A DNA stretch of 64,000 nucleotides from Chloroflexota bacterium (GCA_013204555.1 JABMNO010000021.1:27837-91836); one strand, 5' to 3'. Numbered from the stretch's first letter, positions 43,367 to 51,485 are shown. Numbers and translations: made by a program. Notes: generated from the sequence alone by a model not told the origin.

Positions 43367-44200
43367 TTAGACGGCCACCGGGGCTACTGGTCCGGCTATC
43401 CCGCAGAACAGCTCGTAGTCGATCAGTTCTGTGATGGTTGGATTATCGCCGCAGAGTGGGCACTTGCTGTTCTGCCGAACCTTCACGATTCGGAAGTCCA
43501 TTGCTAGAGCATCTAGCAGCAACATGCGGCCTGAAAGCGTCTCGCCTATGCCCAGAATGACCTTGATCACTTCTGTTGCCTGGATGGTGCCAATGATTCC
43601 AGGCAGCGCGCCCAAGACTCCGGCTTCCGAGCAACTGGGGACCTCTCCGGGGGGAGGTGGCTCCGGGAAGACGCACCGGTAGCATCCCCGTCCGGGAATG
43701 TAAGTTGAAGCCTGCCCGTCAAAGAGCAGGATGCTTCCGTCTACCAGCGGTTTGCCAGATAGGTATGAGGCATCGTTGATGAGGTAACGGGTTGGGAAGT
43801 TATCTGCGCCGTTTACGATCACGTCGTACTGATTGATGATCTCCATCGCGTTGGTGGAGTCAATTGGCTCTTCGTGAAGTATTACGTTGGTATCCGGGTT
43901 GTACGCGTTCAGCGTTTCTTTGGCGGATACAACTTTGCGAATGCCAATATCTTTGTTTTGATGCAGGATCTGCCGTTGCAGGTTGCTTAGATCCACGGTG
44001 TCGAAATCGACAATCCCAATGGTTCCAACCCCCGCGAGTGCGAGATACAGTGCCACTGGAGACCCGAGTCCACCAGCACCAACGATAAGCACTTTCGCCT
44101 CAATCAGTTTGCGCTGACCGGCGCTGCCTACGTCGGGCATGATGATGTGGCGGCTGTACCGCCCAACCTGTTCCGGGCTTAGCGCTTGACCTTGTGCCAT
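43367..44200 (-). CDS. MoeB/ThiF-family adenylyltransferase
   Basis: 277 residues. The ATP site is GAGGLGSPVALYLALAG with downstream DLSNLQRQILH, and two zinc-ribbon pairs (CYRC and CPLC) flank the catalytic segment VPSCSEAGVLGALPG. This type of E1-like enzyme adenylates the C-terminal Gly of ThiS, MoaD or CysO. There is no rhodanese domain, so sulfur must come from another donor. Next to cysM the likely partner is a CysO-like sulfur carrier, which is not visible in this window. ATG 44200 has GGAAG upstream. Confidence 0.88.
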   Translation of the reverse strand: MAQGQALSPEQVGRYSRHIIMPDVGSAGQRKLIEAKVLIVGAGGLGSPVALYLALAGVGTIGIVDFDTVDLSNLQRQILHQNKDIGIRKVVSAKETLNAYNPDTNVILHEEPIDSTNAMEIINQYDVIVNGADNFPTRYLINDASYLSGKPLVDGSILLFDGQASTYIPGRGCYRCVFPEPPPPGEVPSCSEAGVLGALPGIIGTIQATEVIKVILGIGETLSGRMLLLDALAMDFRIVKVRQNSKCPLCGDNPTITELIDYELFCGIAGPVAPVAV

Positions 44201-44361
44201 GTGCCCAACTTCCTAACGGACTACGTTTGTTTGATCTGTCATATTAGATACTTAGCATGCCTGTTGAGATTCTTGAAGTCCTCTAGCAGCCGTGCTGAAG
44301 TGTAGCCGCCTAATAATACTCCGCTGCCAAGGTTATTTGAGCGCGGGGTTTGAGCATTGGC

Positions 44362-44790
44362 TCAAGCGGGTGTGGTGGCAAGATTCTGCTGTTTGGCCGC
44401 GAGATCGGCAATGCTTGTTTTGCTGAGCACTTCAAGCAATATCTGTTCCACATCACTCCATAGCTCTCGCTGTGAGCAGGCTGCTGAAAGGGTGCAATCA
44501 TCCGGGGAGTGCAGACAACCTACCGGCGCAATGGAGCGATCAAACGCCTGAACGACTTCCGCCACTGATATTTCGTCAGCTGGAATCGCGAGCATGTGTC
44601 CACCCTTTGGACCGCGTCGACTTTTCACCATCCCACCTCTGGAAAGCGAATTAAATAGCTGAACGACAAACGCTTCCGGGATCGCCTGTCGCACGGCAAT
44701 TTCGCCCGCGGTGACAGGGCTGTTGTCTGGTTGTTGGGCCAGATCGATCAGCATGCGTAAGCCGTAATCGACCTTGATTGGAAAGAGCAT
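44362..44790 (-). CDS. Rrf2-family transcriptional regulator
   Basis: 142 residues: an N-terminal winged helix (VDYGLRMLIDLAQQ, TAGEIAVRQAIPEAFVVQLF, RRGPKGGHMLA) and a C-terminal dimerization helix with three cysteines, C-LHSPDD-C-TLSAA-C, spaced like the iron-sulfur ligands of IscR/NsrR-type members. CymR, a cysteine-metabolism repressor, lacks them. It probably senses an iron-sulfur cluster or redox state and, given position, may control the cysM operon 160 bases downstream. It is divergent from bL25. Confidence 0.88.
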   Translation of the reverse strand: MLFPIKVDYGLRMLIDLAQQPDNSPVTAGEIAVRQAIPEAFVVQLFNSLSRGGMVKSRRGPKGGHMLAIPADEISVAEVVQAFDRSIAPVGCLHSPDDCTLSAACSQRELWSDVEQILLEVLSKTSIADLAAKQQNLATTPA

Positions 44791-45048
44791 GGCATCGCCG
44801 TGGAATGATCAAACAGGGGTCAAAATAGACAGCACGCTGTGTCACAAAAGTATAGCACCTAATCCAGACCAAACTGGTCAGGAATGTAAATCTGATGCGT
44901 AGACAACTTCTTTCATGGCATGTGCCCGTGATACGATTTTCAGGTTGCGCGAAGAGCGGAGATTCCGATCCGCCCATTCTTGAACTCAATTAGCCACCCA
45001 GGTATTCCGGCCAACCCGGAAACCAGATCCTTCACACACAGATAAATC

Positions 45049-45717
45049 ATGCCCGTACTATCACTCGAAACAACACCTCGTATTTCCCTTGGCCGCAAGA
45101 ACAAAGCTCTGCGCAGAAGCGGCCTTACACCGTTGCACCTTTACGGCCCCGGCGGAGAGCCACTGATCCTTCAGGCTCCATCTCCAGTAGTCCGCAAGTT
45201 GCTCGTGAGCGCCGGCAAGACTACAGCCGTCAACATTGTTGTTGAGGGGACAGATGGTGAGGAGTTGAGCTTTGTTCGTGATGTTGCGGTACATCCCGTC
45301 ACGGGCGAAATTCAGCATGTTGATTTCCTGCGAATTCATGCCGATCGTAAGGTGCAGATCCCTGTTGAGGTAACGCTGGTTGGCGAGGCTCCAGCGGCCC
45401 GCGGTGGCGCGGCGCAGATCAACCACGTAACCCGGTCTCTTCTGGTTCTTGCGTTTCCACTGAACGTCCCGTCTGGTATTGACGCGGACATCAGCTCCCT
45501 CAATGAAGTTGGAGACGTCCTCAGAGTCAGCGACCTCATTCTCCCTGATGGTGTTGAGGCTGCCGCTCACCCTGACGACGTAGTTGCCCGTGCTCAGAAG
45601 CAGCGTGAGGCTGAGACGTTTGAGGTGGTTGGCGGAGAAGCAGGCGAGGGCATTGAGGGTGTTGGAGCTGCTGAAGGCGAGGCCGCTGATGGCGACTCGC
45701 CAGGCGACGACGCTTAG
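45049..45717 (+). CDS. rplY: 50S ribosomal protein bL25 (Ctc form)
   Basis: 222 residues, the long Ctc-type: an N-terminal 5S rRNA-binding domain (LSLETTPRISLGRKNKALRRSG, VHPVTGEIQHVDFLRI) and a C-terminal beta domain (IPVEVTLVGEAPAARGGA, PDGVEAAAHPDDVVARAQKQ). The tail is acidic and glycine-rich, as usual in this form. ATG at 45049. The next 300 bases hold no gene, so it is a single-gene unit. Confidence 0.95.
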   Translation: MPVLSLETTPRISLGRKNKALRRSGLTPLHLYGPGGEPLILQAPSPVVRKLLVSAGKTTAVNIVVEGTDGEELSFVRDVAVHPVTGEIQHVDFLRIHADRKVQIPVEVTLVGEAPAARGGAAQINHVTRSLLVLAFPLNVPSGIDADISSLNEVGDVLRVSDLILPDGVEAAAHPDDVVARAQKQREAETFEVVGGEAGEGIEGVGAAEGEAADGDSPGDDA

Positions 45718-46063
45718 CACTCCTCTCTAGTTCTTCATACTCCCGGGTTCTTCATGCGTTGGGGTGAATAGGCCTTTACGCTTTAAATGGCTGCGCGGTT
45801 TCCGACCGACGCTTCACGTTTTCTTGATGTTCGCGTAGTCAAATCAATGCAGTTCGAATGCGAACCTCAAGCCAGAATAATCGTGTTGGCCATACAACGA
45901 CGCGAATGCGTGAAAACACAACGCCATGTCTTGAGAGTTCGCGAATGAAATCTAACGCGGCGGCTCTTAAGTTGGTATCTGAGGTATCTGGCATCTAAAT
46001 CGCCAGGCCATCACCTAAATGAAAAAGAACCCGCTCCGCATAGTCGAAATGCCTGGGGACGAA
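45718..46063. other. Intergenic region before the HtrA gene, 346 nt
   Basis: No gene. A short inverted repeat GTTCG-AATG-CGAAC lies at 45852-45865 and could be an operator, about 200 bases upstream of the protease gene. The rest shows nothing distinctive. Confidence 0.35.
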
Positions 46064-47311
46064 ATGAAAACATTACGCATCAAAACATTTATCCTGCCGG
46101 CGATTGGGGTCGCCTCTCTGGCCGCTATTGCCTGCACAGGCGGCGGTCCAACAGAGGTGATCGTCAGTAATCCGGCGCCAACGCCAACGATTCAATCGAT
46201 AGCGTCTGTCGATCTCGATTCGAGTCCAACCACTACCTTCACGAATACTGATATCTCACCTCCCAATGTTGCATCTGATGGTCCGATCTCTGCTCAGCAA
46301 ATCGTGGACACACTGACACCGCTGGAGATCCTTCAGGCTGAGGAGCAGGTGATTGCCGATCTTTACGAGCACGTCCTTGCTTCAACTGTCCAGATTGAGG
46401 TTTTTACGCGACGTTCGGACGGAGTTTTTGGCAGGACCACTACGGGCAGTAATCCACTTGATCCGGAAGGCTCTGGTTCCGGCTTTGTGTGGGATGAAGA
46501 CGGGCACATCGTCACAAACCACCATGTAGTAGCGACAGCAGATGCGGTGCGCGTGCAATTTGCCGATGGCACCAACGTTGAGGCCGAAATTCTGGGTACC
46601 GATCCTGACTCCGATCTTGCCGTATTGAAGGTCGACCTCCCCGCAAGCTTCCTGGAGCCGATTTCTCTTGGCGATTCCAGTGATCTCAGGCCCGGTCAGG
46701 TTGCGTTGGCGATTGGAGCACCGTTTGGTCGTGACTTCACCCTGACTCGCGGAATAATTAGCGCCCTTGGCAGGACGATTGAGAGCCCAACGGCGGGCTA
46801 CTCAATCCCGGACGCCATTCAGACCGATGCATCCATCAATCCCGGTAACTCTGGCGGACCGCTCTTTGACAGTGGTGGTGAGGTGATTGGCATCAATTCC
46901 CAGATCCAGACACGGACCGGAGTCAACACAGGCATTGGATTTGCAATTCCAATCAACCAGGCCAAGAGAGTCGTTCCAGCCATCATTGAAAATGGTGAGT
47001 ACAGGTACTCATGGCTGGGTGTGACGGTTCAAAGTATTGGAGCCATTGAAGCTGATCAACTTGATCTTCCATCCAACACTCGGGGCGCTTTGTTGCAGCG
47101 GATCATTCCGGGAGCACCCGCTGAGCAGGGCGGTCTGCTCACCGGAGACATAGTGACAACCATCAATGGCACACGCGTCTCAGACTTTGAGGGTTTGATA
47201 GGTTACCTCGCCTCACAAACCCGGCCAGGAGATGTGGTGACGCTTGAGTTGATCCGAGATGGCGATGAAATTCAGCTGGACGTTGAACTGGGTGAAAGGC
47301 CCGGCAGTTAG
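46064..47311 (+). CDS. HtrA/DegP-family serine protease with one PDZ domain, lipoprotein
   Basis: 415 residues from ATG 46064 (GGGGA upstream). A hydrophobic signal ends in the lipobox LAAIA-C, then a Thr/Pro/Ser-rich linker to about residue 90. The trypsin-like domain has the triad: His in IVTNHHVVATA, Asp in DPDSDLAVLKV and Ser in NPGNSGGPLFDSGG. One PDZ domain (LGVTVQSIGAIEADQLDLPS, GGLLTGDIVTTINGTRV) closes the protein. HtrA proteases degrade or refold damaged envelope proteins. An ATG 45 bases upstream would add a short polar stretch that spoils the signal. Confidence 0.92.
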   Translation: MKTLRIKTFILPAIGVASLAAIACTGGGPTEVIVSNPAPTPTIQSIASVDLDSSPTTTFTNTDISPPNVASDGPISAQQIVDTLTPLEILQAEEQVIADLYEHVLASTVQIEVFTRRSDGVFGRTTTGSNPLDPEGSGSGFVWDEDGHIVTNHHVVATADAVRVQFADGTNVEAEILGTDPDSDLAVLKVDLPASFLEPISLGDSSDLRPGQVALAIGAPFGRDFTLTRGIISALGRTIESPTAGYSIPDAIQTDASINPGNSGGPLFDSGGEVIGINSQIQTRTGVNTGIGFAIPINQAKRVVPAIIENGEYRYSWLGVTVQSIGAIEADQLDLPSNTRGALLQRIIPGAPAEQGGLLTGDIVTTINGTRVSDFEGLIGYLASQTRPGDVVTLELIRDGDEIQLDVELGERPGS

Positions 47312-47332
47312 CGACCAACTCAAAAATACCTC

Positions 47333-47371
47333 CATATCGGGCCGGGGCGAACTTCGCCCCGGCCCGATATG
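47333..47371 (+). terminator. 19-bp perfect inverted repeat after the HtrA gene
   Basis: CATATCGGGCCGGGGCGAA (47333-47351) and its inverse (47353-47371) are separated by a single base, giving an exceptionally stable hairpin about 20 bases after the stop codon, followed by TTTCTGG. It probably ends the htrA transcript and insulates the cysH leader. Confidence 0.75.
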
Positions 47372-47413
47372 TTTCTGGCACTCGCCCAGGGAGGCTGGCA
47401 ATCGGCACACCGA

Positions 47414-47442
47414 TTGTGACCGATTACACAAAGTGATATACA
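47414..47442 (+). promoter_or_regulatory. Sigma-70-like promoter of the cysH leader
   Basis: TTGTGA (47414-47419), 17-base spacer, TATACA (47437-47442). Transcription would start near 47449, only about six bases before the ATG of the leader peptide at 47455, so that peptide would be nearly leaderless. Confidence 0.5.
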
Positions 47443-47454
47443 ATTGCCCACGCT

Positions 47455-47523
47455 ATGTGCAAATTGATTTTTACGTTCACCTGCGTCTGTACATGTCCGA
47501 CCTCTGTGAGGGTTATCGGCTAG
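47455..47523 (+). CDS. Cysteine-rich leader peptide of cysH (22 codons)
   Basis: ATG 47455 to TAG 47521-47523 encodes 22 residues with Cys at positions 2, 10, 12 and 14 (CVCTC at 10-14), far above background. It lies between a promoter-like sequence and a terminator/antiterminator pair ahead of cysH, the first reductive gene of cysteine synthesis. The layout is that of a ribosome-mediated attenuator that reads Cys-tRNA supply, comparable in idea to the polycysteine short ORFs reported in mycobacteria. The peptide itself probably has no function. Confidence 0.65.
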   Translation: MCKLIFTFTCVCTCPTSVRVIG

Positions 47524-47580
47524 TCGCGCACGCATAGTAGCTATCGACCCCTCGCAGAGATGTTTCAGCGGGGGGTTTTT
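47502..47580 (+). promoter_or_regulatory. Transcription attenuator upstream of cysH (competing antiterminator and terminator)
   Basis: Antiterminator: CTCTGTGAGGG (47502-47512) pairs over 11 bp with CCCTCGCAGAG (47549-47559), one G-U. Between them TCGGCTA pairs with TAGC/CGA around a TAT bulge. Terminator: CCCCTCGC (47548-47555) pairs with GCGGGGGG (47568-47575), then TTTTT. The two stems share 47549-47555 and cannot coexist. The first arm lies between the Cys codons (47482-47496) and the leader stop (47521). A ribosome stalled at Cys10 or Cys12 leaves that arm free, so antitermination follows. A ribosome at the stop covers it, so termination follows. This predicts cysH expression when cysteine is scarce. 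Confidence 0.75.
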
Positions 47581-47638
47581 GTTTGTCCAAAATTTTGACC
47601 CTGACAAGTAATTGAAACAACCGGAAGAGTAAGGAACT

Positions 47639-48385
47639 ATGACAACGACTGCACCAGTGCAGATCAGCGACCAGGAGCTGGCGACACTTAATGAGAGATT
47701 TGAGTCCGCGTCTCCGCAAGAGATATTGCGGTGGGCGGATAGCAAGTTCGGCTCTGAACTGGTCTTGATGTCCAGCTTTGGACTTGAGGACGTGGCCGAG
47801 TTTGACATGCTCTGGCGAATCAATCCCAACGCCCGAGTGATGACCCTGGACACGCTCCGTTTGCCAACGGAGACGTATACGTTGATGGACCGCATCAAGG
47901 CACGTTATGACGTGAATATTGAGGCGTTTACACCAGATATGGGCTCCGTGAAGGAGATGGTTGAAGAAGAGGGATACAACCTTTTCTACAAGACTATTGA
48001 TAATCGAAAACTCTGCTGTGGTGTACGTAAAGTAGAGCCACTCAACAGGGCATTGAACACCGTTGGTGCGTGGATCACCGGACTCCGCCGAGACCAGGGG
48101 ATGGCGCGCGGCGAGACGGCGATTGTTGAACGAGATGAAGCCCACAACAACTTCAAGATCAATCCACTGTCCAACTGGTCGTTCGATCAGGTTCGTGCAT
48201 ATGTGGAAGAGAACGGCGTTCCGTATAACGAACTTCACGATAAGGGCTTCCCCAGCCTGGGCTGCGCCCCTTGCACCCGTGCGATCGAGCCGGAGGAGGA
48301 TCTCCGAGCCGGTCGGTGGTGGTGGGAGCTTGATCCAGACGCAAAAGAGTGCGGATTGCACGTTGTCGAGAAGGCAACACGATAG
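47639..48385 (+). CDS. cysH: Phosphoadenylyl/adenylyl-sulfate reductase
   Basis: 248 residues of the PAPS/APS reductase fold: LVLMSSFGLEDVAEFDML with the adenylyl-binding loop, TLDTLRLPTETYTLMD, and the paired cysteines KLCCGVRKVEPLNRAL. The C-terminus has GCAPCTRA and the terminal ECGLH nucleophile. The CC...CxxC set indicates a 4Fe-4S cluster, so the substrate is probably APS. It reduces activated sulfate to sulfite with thioredoxin. Sat at 48616 supplies APS. The start is ATG 47639 with AAGGA upstream. Expression should be set by the attenuator at 47502-47580. Confidence 0.94.
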   Translation: MTTTAPVQISDQELATLNERFESASPQEILRWADSKFGSELVLMSSFGLEDVAEFDMLWRINPNARVMTLDTLRLPTETYTLMDRIKARYDVNIEAFTPDMGSVKEMVEEEGYNLFYKTIDNRKLCCGVRKVEPLNRALNTVGAWITGLRRDQGMARGETAIVERDEAHNNFKINPLSNWSFDQVRAYVEENGVPYNELHDKGFPSLGCAPCTRAIEPEEDLRAGRWWWELDPDAKECGLHVVEKATR

Positions 48386-48396
48386 GCAGGGCATCA

Positions 48397-48498
48397 ATGA
48401 ATACCAGTGCAACCCAACAATCGAGACTGTCGGCGGCGCTATGGGCCATCCGGCGCTGGGTGGCTGACCGCCTCCCCTCTGAACCGCCTCTGCAATAG
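48397..48498 (+). CDS. Possible 33-residue small protein between cysH and sat
   Basis: ATG 48397, 11 bases after the cysH stop and preceded by GGCAGGG at good distance, opens a 33-residue frame beginning MNTSATQQSRLSAALWAIRR. The middle (LSAALWAIRRWVADRL) would form an amphipathic, Trp- and Arg-rich helix. The frame contains the stem-loop GCCATCC-GGCGCT-GGGTGGC (48445-48464). It may be a conserved small protein of the operon or a chance frame in a structured 3' end. Confidence 0.35.
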   Translation: MNTSATQQSRLSAALWAIRRWVADRLPSEPPLQ

Positions 48499-48520
48499 CT
48501 CCGTCTCCATAGTGAATATG

Positions 48521-48550
48521 AAAATGGGCGGCCCGGGTGCCGCCCATTTT
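48521..48550 (+). terminator. Intrinsic terminator between cysH and sat
   Basis: AAAATGGGCGGC (48521-48532), loop CCGGGT, and GCCGCCCATTTT (48539-48550) form a perfect 12-bp stem ending in a T run, which can work in both directions. Sat begins 65 bases later, so it either has its own promoter in the AT-rich stretch 48570-48610 or is reached by read-through. Confidence 0.8.
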
Positions 48551-48615
48551 GTTACAGATAGAATGAACCACTTACTCAATTATTTATTTTCGTATATCAG
48601 ATTGGATATTTATAG

Positions 48616-49767
48616 ATGATCGCCCCTCACGGTGGAACCCTTATTGACCGCGTACTCAGTGCTGATGCTGAGGCCGAATTGAAATCGAAGGCGTCAAAAC
48701 TCCCTTCCATCACACTCAATAATCGTGAGGCGTCTGATCTGCGGATGATCTCCATTGGGGCTTTCAGTCCGCTCAGCGGCTTCATGCGTCAGGCCGAGTA
48801 TGAAGGAGCCGTGAAGGATGCCCACTTGCCCGGTGGGATTCCGTGGACGATTCCGGTGACGCTATCAACGGACGCGGCGACCGCGGGCTCGTTGTCCGTT
48901 GGGGCGGAAGTGGCGCTCAAGGATGCTGATGGCACCGTTGTTGGTTCGCTGGAACTCGAAGAGAAGTTTGGCTTTGACGCGAAACTTGAGGCCCGAGAGG
49001 TCTATCGAACAGAGGATGAAGCGCATCCCGGGGTTGCGAATGTGTACTCCCAGGGCGAGGTGTTGCTTGGTGGTCCAATCCGCGCGATCAAAGTGAACCC
49101 TGCGGATGTCTACGCTGACACAGACCGGCCACCTGCTGAGACGCGTCGCATATTCCAGGAGAACGGCTGGAACTCGGTGGTTGGTTTCCAGACACGTAAT
49201 CCTATCCACCGCGCTCACGAGTACATCATGAAGTGTGCCCTTGAGCTTGTTGATGGGCTGATGATCCACCCGCTGGTTGGCGAAACGAAATCTGGTGACA
49301 TTGACGCTGAAGTGCGAATGCGGTGTTACAAGGCATTGCTTAGTGACTACTACCCCTCTGACCGCACTCTGCTATCGGTGCTGCCCGCTTTCATGCGATA
49401 CGCTGGCCCCAAAGAGGCGATATTTCATGCCATTGTCCGCAAGAACTACGGCTGCACTCACTTCATTGTGGGGCGCGACCACGCGGGGGTAGGCGACTAC
49501 TACGGCACCTACGACGCCCAGCACATCTTCAGTGAGTTTGACGCTGGCGCGCTTGCGATTTCGCCAATGATGTTTGAGCACTCGTTCTTCTGCACAGAGT
49601 GTGGAGGCATGGCGACGGCGAAGACTTGCCCGCACCCCAACGAGAATCACGTCTTCTTAAGTGGAACGAAGGTTCGCGAGATGTTGGTTGCTGGTGAGCG
49701 GCCGCCTGCCGAGTTCACTCGGCCAGAGATTGCGGACATTCTCATAGAGGCTGCAAGAGCCGAGTAA
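48616..49767 (+). CDS. sat: Sulfate adenylyltransferase (ATP sulfurylase)
   Basis: 383 residues of the single-chain Sat type. An N-terminal PUA-like domain (SDLRMISIGAFSPLSGFM) is followed by the catalytic domain with QTRNPIHRAHEYIMKCAL (Q-x-R-N-P-x-H-x-x-H), LIHPLVG, and GRDHAGVGDYYG. It makes APS from sulfate and ATP, the first step of assimilation; the dissimilatory direction would need Apr/Dsr genes, none of which are here. No APS kinase is fused or adjacent, which agrees with the APS-type reductase at 47639. ATG 48616 lacks a strong ribosome binding site. Confidence 0.95.
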   Translation: MIAPHGGTLIDRVLSADAEAELKSKASKLPSITLNNREASDLRMISIGAFSPLSGFMRQAEYEGAVKDAHLPGGIPWTIPVTLSTDAATAGSLSVGAEVALKDADGTVVGSLELEEKFGFDAKLEAREVYRTEDEAHPGVANVYSQGEVLLGGPIRAIKVNPADVYADTDRPPAETRRIFQENGWNSVVGFQTRNPIHRAHEYIMKCALELVDGLMIHPLVGETKSGDIDAEVRMRCYKALLSDYYPSDRTLLSVLPAFMRYAGPKEAIFHAIVRKNYGCTHFIVGRDHAGVGDYYGTYDAQHIFSEFDAGALAISPMMFEHSFFCTECGGMATAKTCPHPNENHVFLSGTKVREMLVAGERPPAEFTRPEIADILIEAARAE

Positions 49768-49773
49768 CCCTCA

Positions 49774-49801
49774 GCTCACCGAATCTCAACTTGCGGTGAG
49801 C
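49774..49801 (+). terminator. Hairpin after sat
   Basis: GCTCACCG (49774-49781) pairs with CGGTGAGC (49794-49801), 8 bp with a 12-base loop, beginning seven bases after the stop. The following CCTTTGG has only a weak T run. Confidence 0.55.
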
Positions 49802-49921
49802 CCTTTGGCTCTCCCGGTTGAGCCAAACGGTGACCGATGTCGACTATATCCGCGCGTATTCATGGGTACTTCTTCGCGCAATAATCGTGGTGTAGCGAAT
49901 GGTGTACAGACAAAAGGAGAG

Positions 49922-49943
49922 CGACCTCTACAAAGGTTATCGG
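49922..49943 (+). repeat. Copy of a motif shared with the cysH leader
   Basis: CGACCTCT-N5-GGTTATCGG is present here and at 47498-47519 with the same five-base spacing. In the cysH leader it overlaps the antiterminator arm; here it ends 21 bases before the kinase start. No partner arm or terminator is visible at this second site. Confidence 0.5.
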
Positions 49944-49964
49944 GCGAAATCCTGATTGAATCCC

Positions 49965-51485
49965 ATGATGAATGACATGATCACATCAGCGCAGATCAAG
50001 CTGCCCCGCCGTATACATGGCTGGGTTGGCACGTCTGTCCTTCACCCGGTTCGCACCTGTACATATGTGCTGGCGGCGCAACTGGTGCTCATGATATTCA
50101 TTGCCGTTCTGTTCTCTGTTGGTGCGTTATTTGTGGTGGGAGCGATGGTCGCCATGACACCTGCGGCGATCTTCTTTAGCCTCTGGGCGTCATCTACTGC
50201 CCCTGCTTCCACTACCGCCTATCGTCACTCGGACGAGTCGGAAGACGATCGGGAAGAGCTTCCTGAATTGCCGTCCACGTCAGATCTCATTGAAACGGTT
50301 GCTGATCGAGTTCAGAGCATCGTTCCCTACAGCCGACTCCTGGTATTCCTGTTTAGAGGCGATGACGACGAGGAACTGATTTACGATCGCAATATCCCGG
50401 CGCCTCAATCCGAAAACACCAACGCGTTGCAATCGGGACTAACGGTACCCGTCCATGTCGACGGAGTATCTTTCGGGAGAATGGTGGTTTTTAGCGCCTC
50501 TGAGAGCGCTTACTCTTCCTCCGATCTTGAGTCTCTTGAGGCGATTGCCGGGGACCTCGGACCAATCTTAACGAGATTGATGGACCAGAAGAACGCCGAT
50601 ACGACGCCCGAAAACGTAAGTCGACTGGTTCTCGAAAACGAAACTCTCAAAGACCTCGTGGAAGATCTGCAGATCACCAATAGTGAATTGGATTCCACGG
50701 TAGAGGAACTTGAGTGGAAGAACGCTCAGGTGCAGACATCACGAGCGCGTCTGGTTGAGGCACATGAATCCGCTAAGCGATCCGTTGCTGAAGAACTTCA
50801 TGGGGCAGTTCAGACGAAACTTTACGCGGCGTGGATCCAACTCCGAAACATGGAACGAAGTCTGGCGAGCGAGCATCCCGAAGAGTCAGCAGCGATCGCT
50901 ACTATCGCTGCTGAACTTGACCGCATTCGCGAGGAAGACATTCGCCTTCTTTCTCACCGCTTGCACCCAAGCGTGATCAGATTGGGACTATCTTCCGCGC
51001 TCCGGTCTCTGCGTGATAACTATGAAAATGTACTACCCATCACCCTGGATATTTCCGACCGATTTGCTGAACTGGAACCGGCAGGCGAATCTCGGCTGCC
51101 AAAGAACCTCAGGCTTGGTCTATACCGGATCGCAGAACTGGCGATTGGGAATGTCCTGAAGCACGCGCATGCCAGCAATTGCGTAATTGAAGTCGATCTT
51201 CTGGAGCCTACAGTGGTTTCGTTGAAGATCACTGATGATGGCGTTGGATTTGGGGAGGATGCTCGCGTGCCAACGGGCATTGGTCTGGCGACCATGGACG
51301 ACTACGCGGACTCACTTGATGGTCACCTCACGGTGACGTCGCTTCCCGGAAAAGGCGCCAGTCTTGAAGTGATCATGCCAATTTCGGATCTTGATGAAAG
51401 TGATGACCTTGCAAACGGCGCGCAAGCCATTGGCATGCTGGTTGATATGCACTGGGCGGAGCCGCAGCGGAAGACAGCCACCTAG
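49965..51485 (+). CDS. Sensor histidine kinase (GAF-like, HisKA_3-like)
   Basis: 506 residues from ATG 49965 (an in-frame TTG lies nine bases upstream). Two closely spaced membrane helices at about 30-70 (YVLAAQLVLMIFIAVLFSVG, ALFVVGAMVAMTPAAIFFSL) anchor a cytoplasmic GAF-like domain (SIVPYSRLLVFLFRGDDDEE) and a coiled coil (about 210-265). The phosphoacceptor helix is SVAEELHGAVQTKLYAAW, with ELHG where ELHD is usual. The ATPase domain has ITDDGVGFGEDAR and GIGLATMDDYADSL. The receiver-only protein at 51647 is the likely partner. The two genes lie just after sat. Confidence 0.85.
   Translation: MMNDMITSAQIKLPRRIHGWVGTSVLHPVRTCTYVLAAQLVLMIFIAVLFSVGALFVVGAMVAMTPAAIFFSLWASSTAPASTTAYRHSDESEDDREELPELPSTSDLIETVADRVQSIVPYSRLLVFLFRGDDDEELIYDRNIPAPQSENTNALQSGLTVPVHVDGVSFGRMVVFSASESAYSSSDLESLEAIAGDLGPILTRLMDQKNADTTPENVSRLVLENETLKDLVEDLQITNSELDSTVEELEWKNAQVQTSRARLVEAHESAKRSVAEELHGAVQTKLYAAWIQLRNMERSLASEHPEESAAIATIAAELDRIREEDIRLLSHRLHPSVIRLGLSSALRSLRDNYENVLPITLDISDRFAELEPAGESRLPKNLRLGLYRIAELAIGNVLKHAHASNCVIEVDLLEPTVVSLKITDDGVGFGEDARVPTGIGLATMDDYADSLDGHLTVTSLPGKGASLEVIMPISDLDESDDLANGAQAIGMLVDMHWAEPQRKTAT

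Noticed and set aside
45061..45720. 219-residue frame antisense to bL25
   Set aside because: bL25 is unmistakable on the plus strand. The antisense frame has no recognisable domain.
48386..48615. Known sulfur riboswitch (SAM or SAH class) before sat
   Set aside because: None of the consensus cores I know is present. Only generic stems and a terminator are visible.
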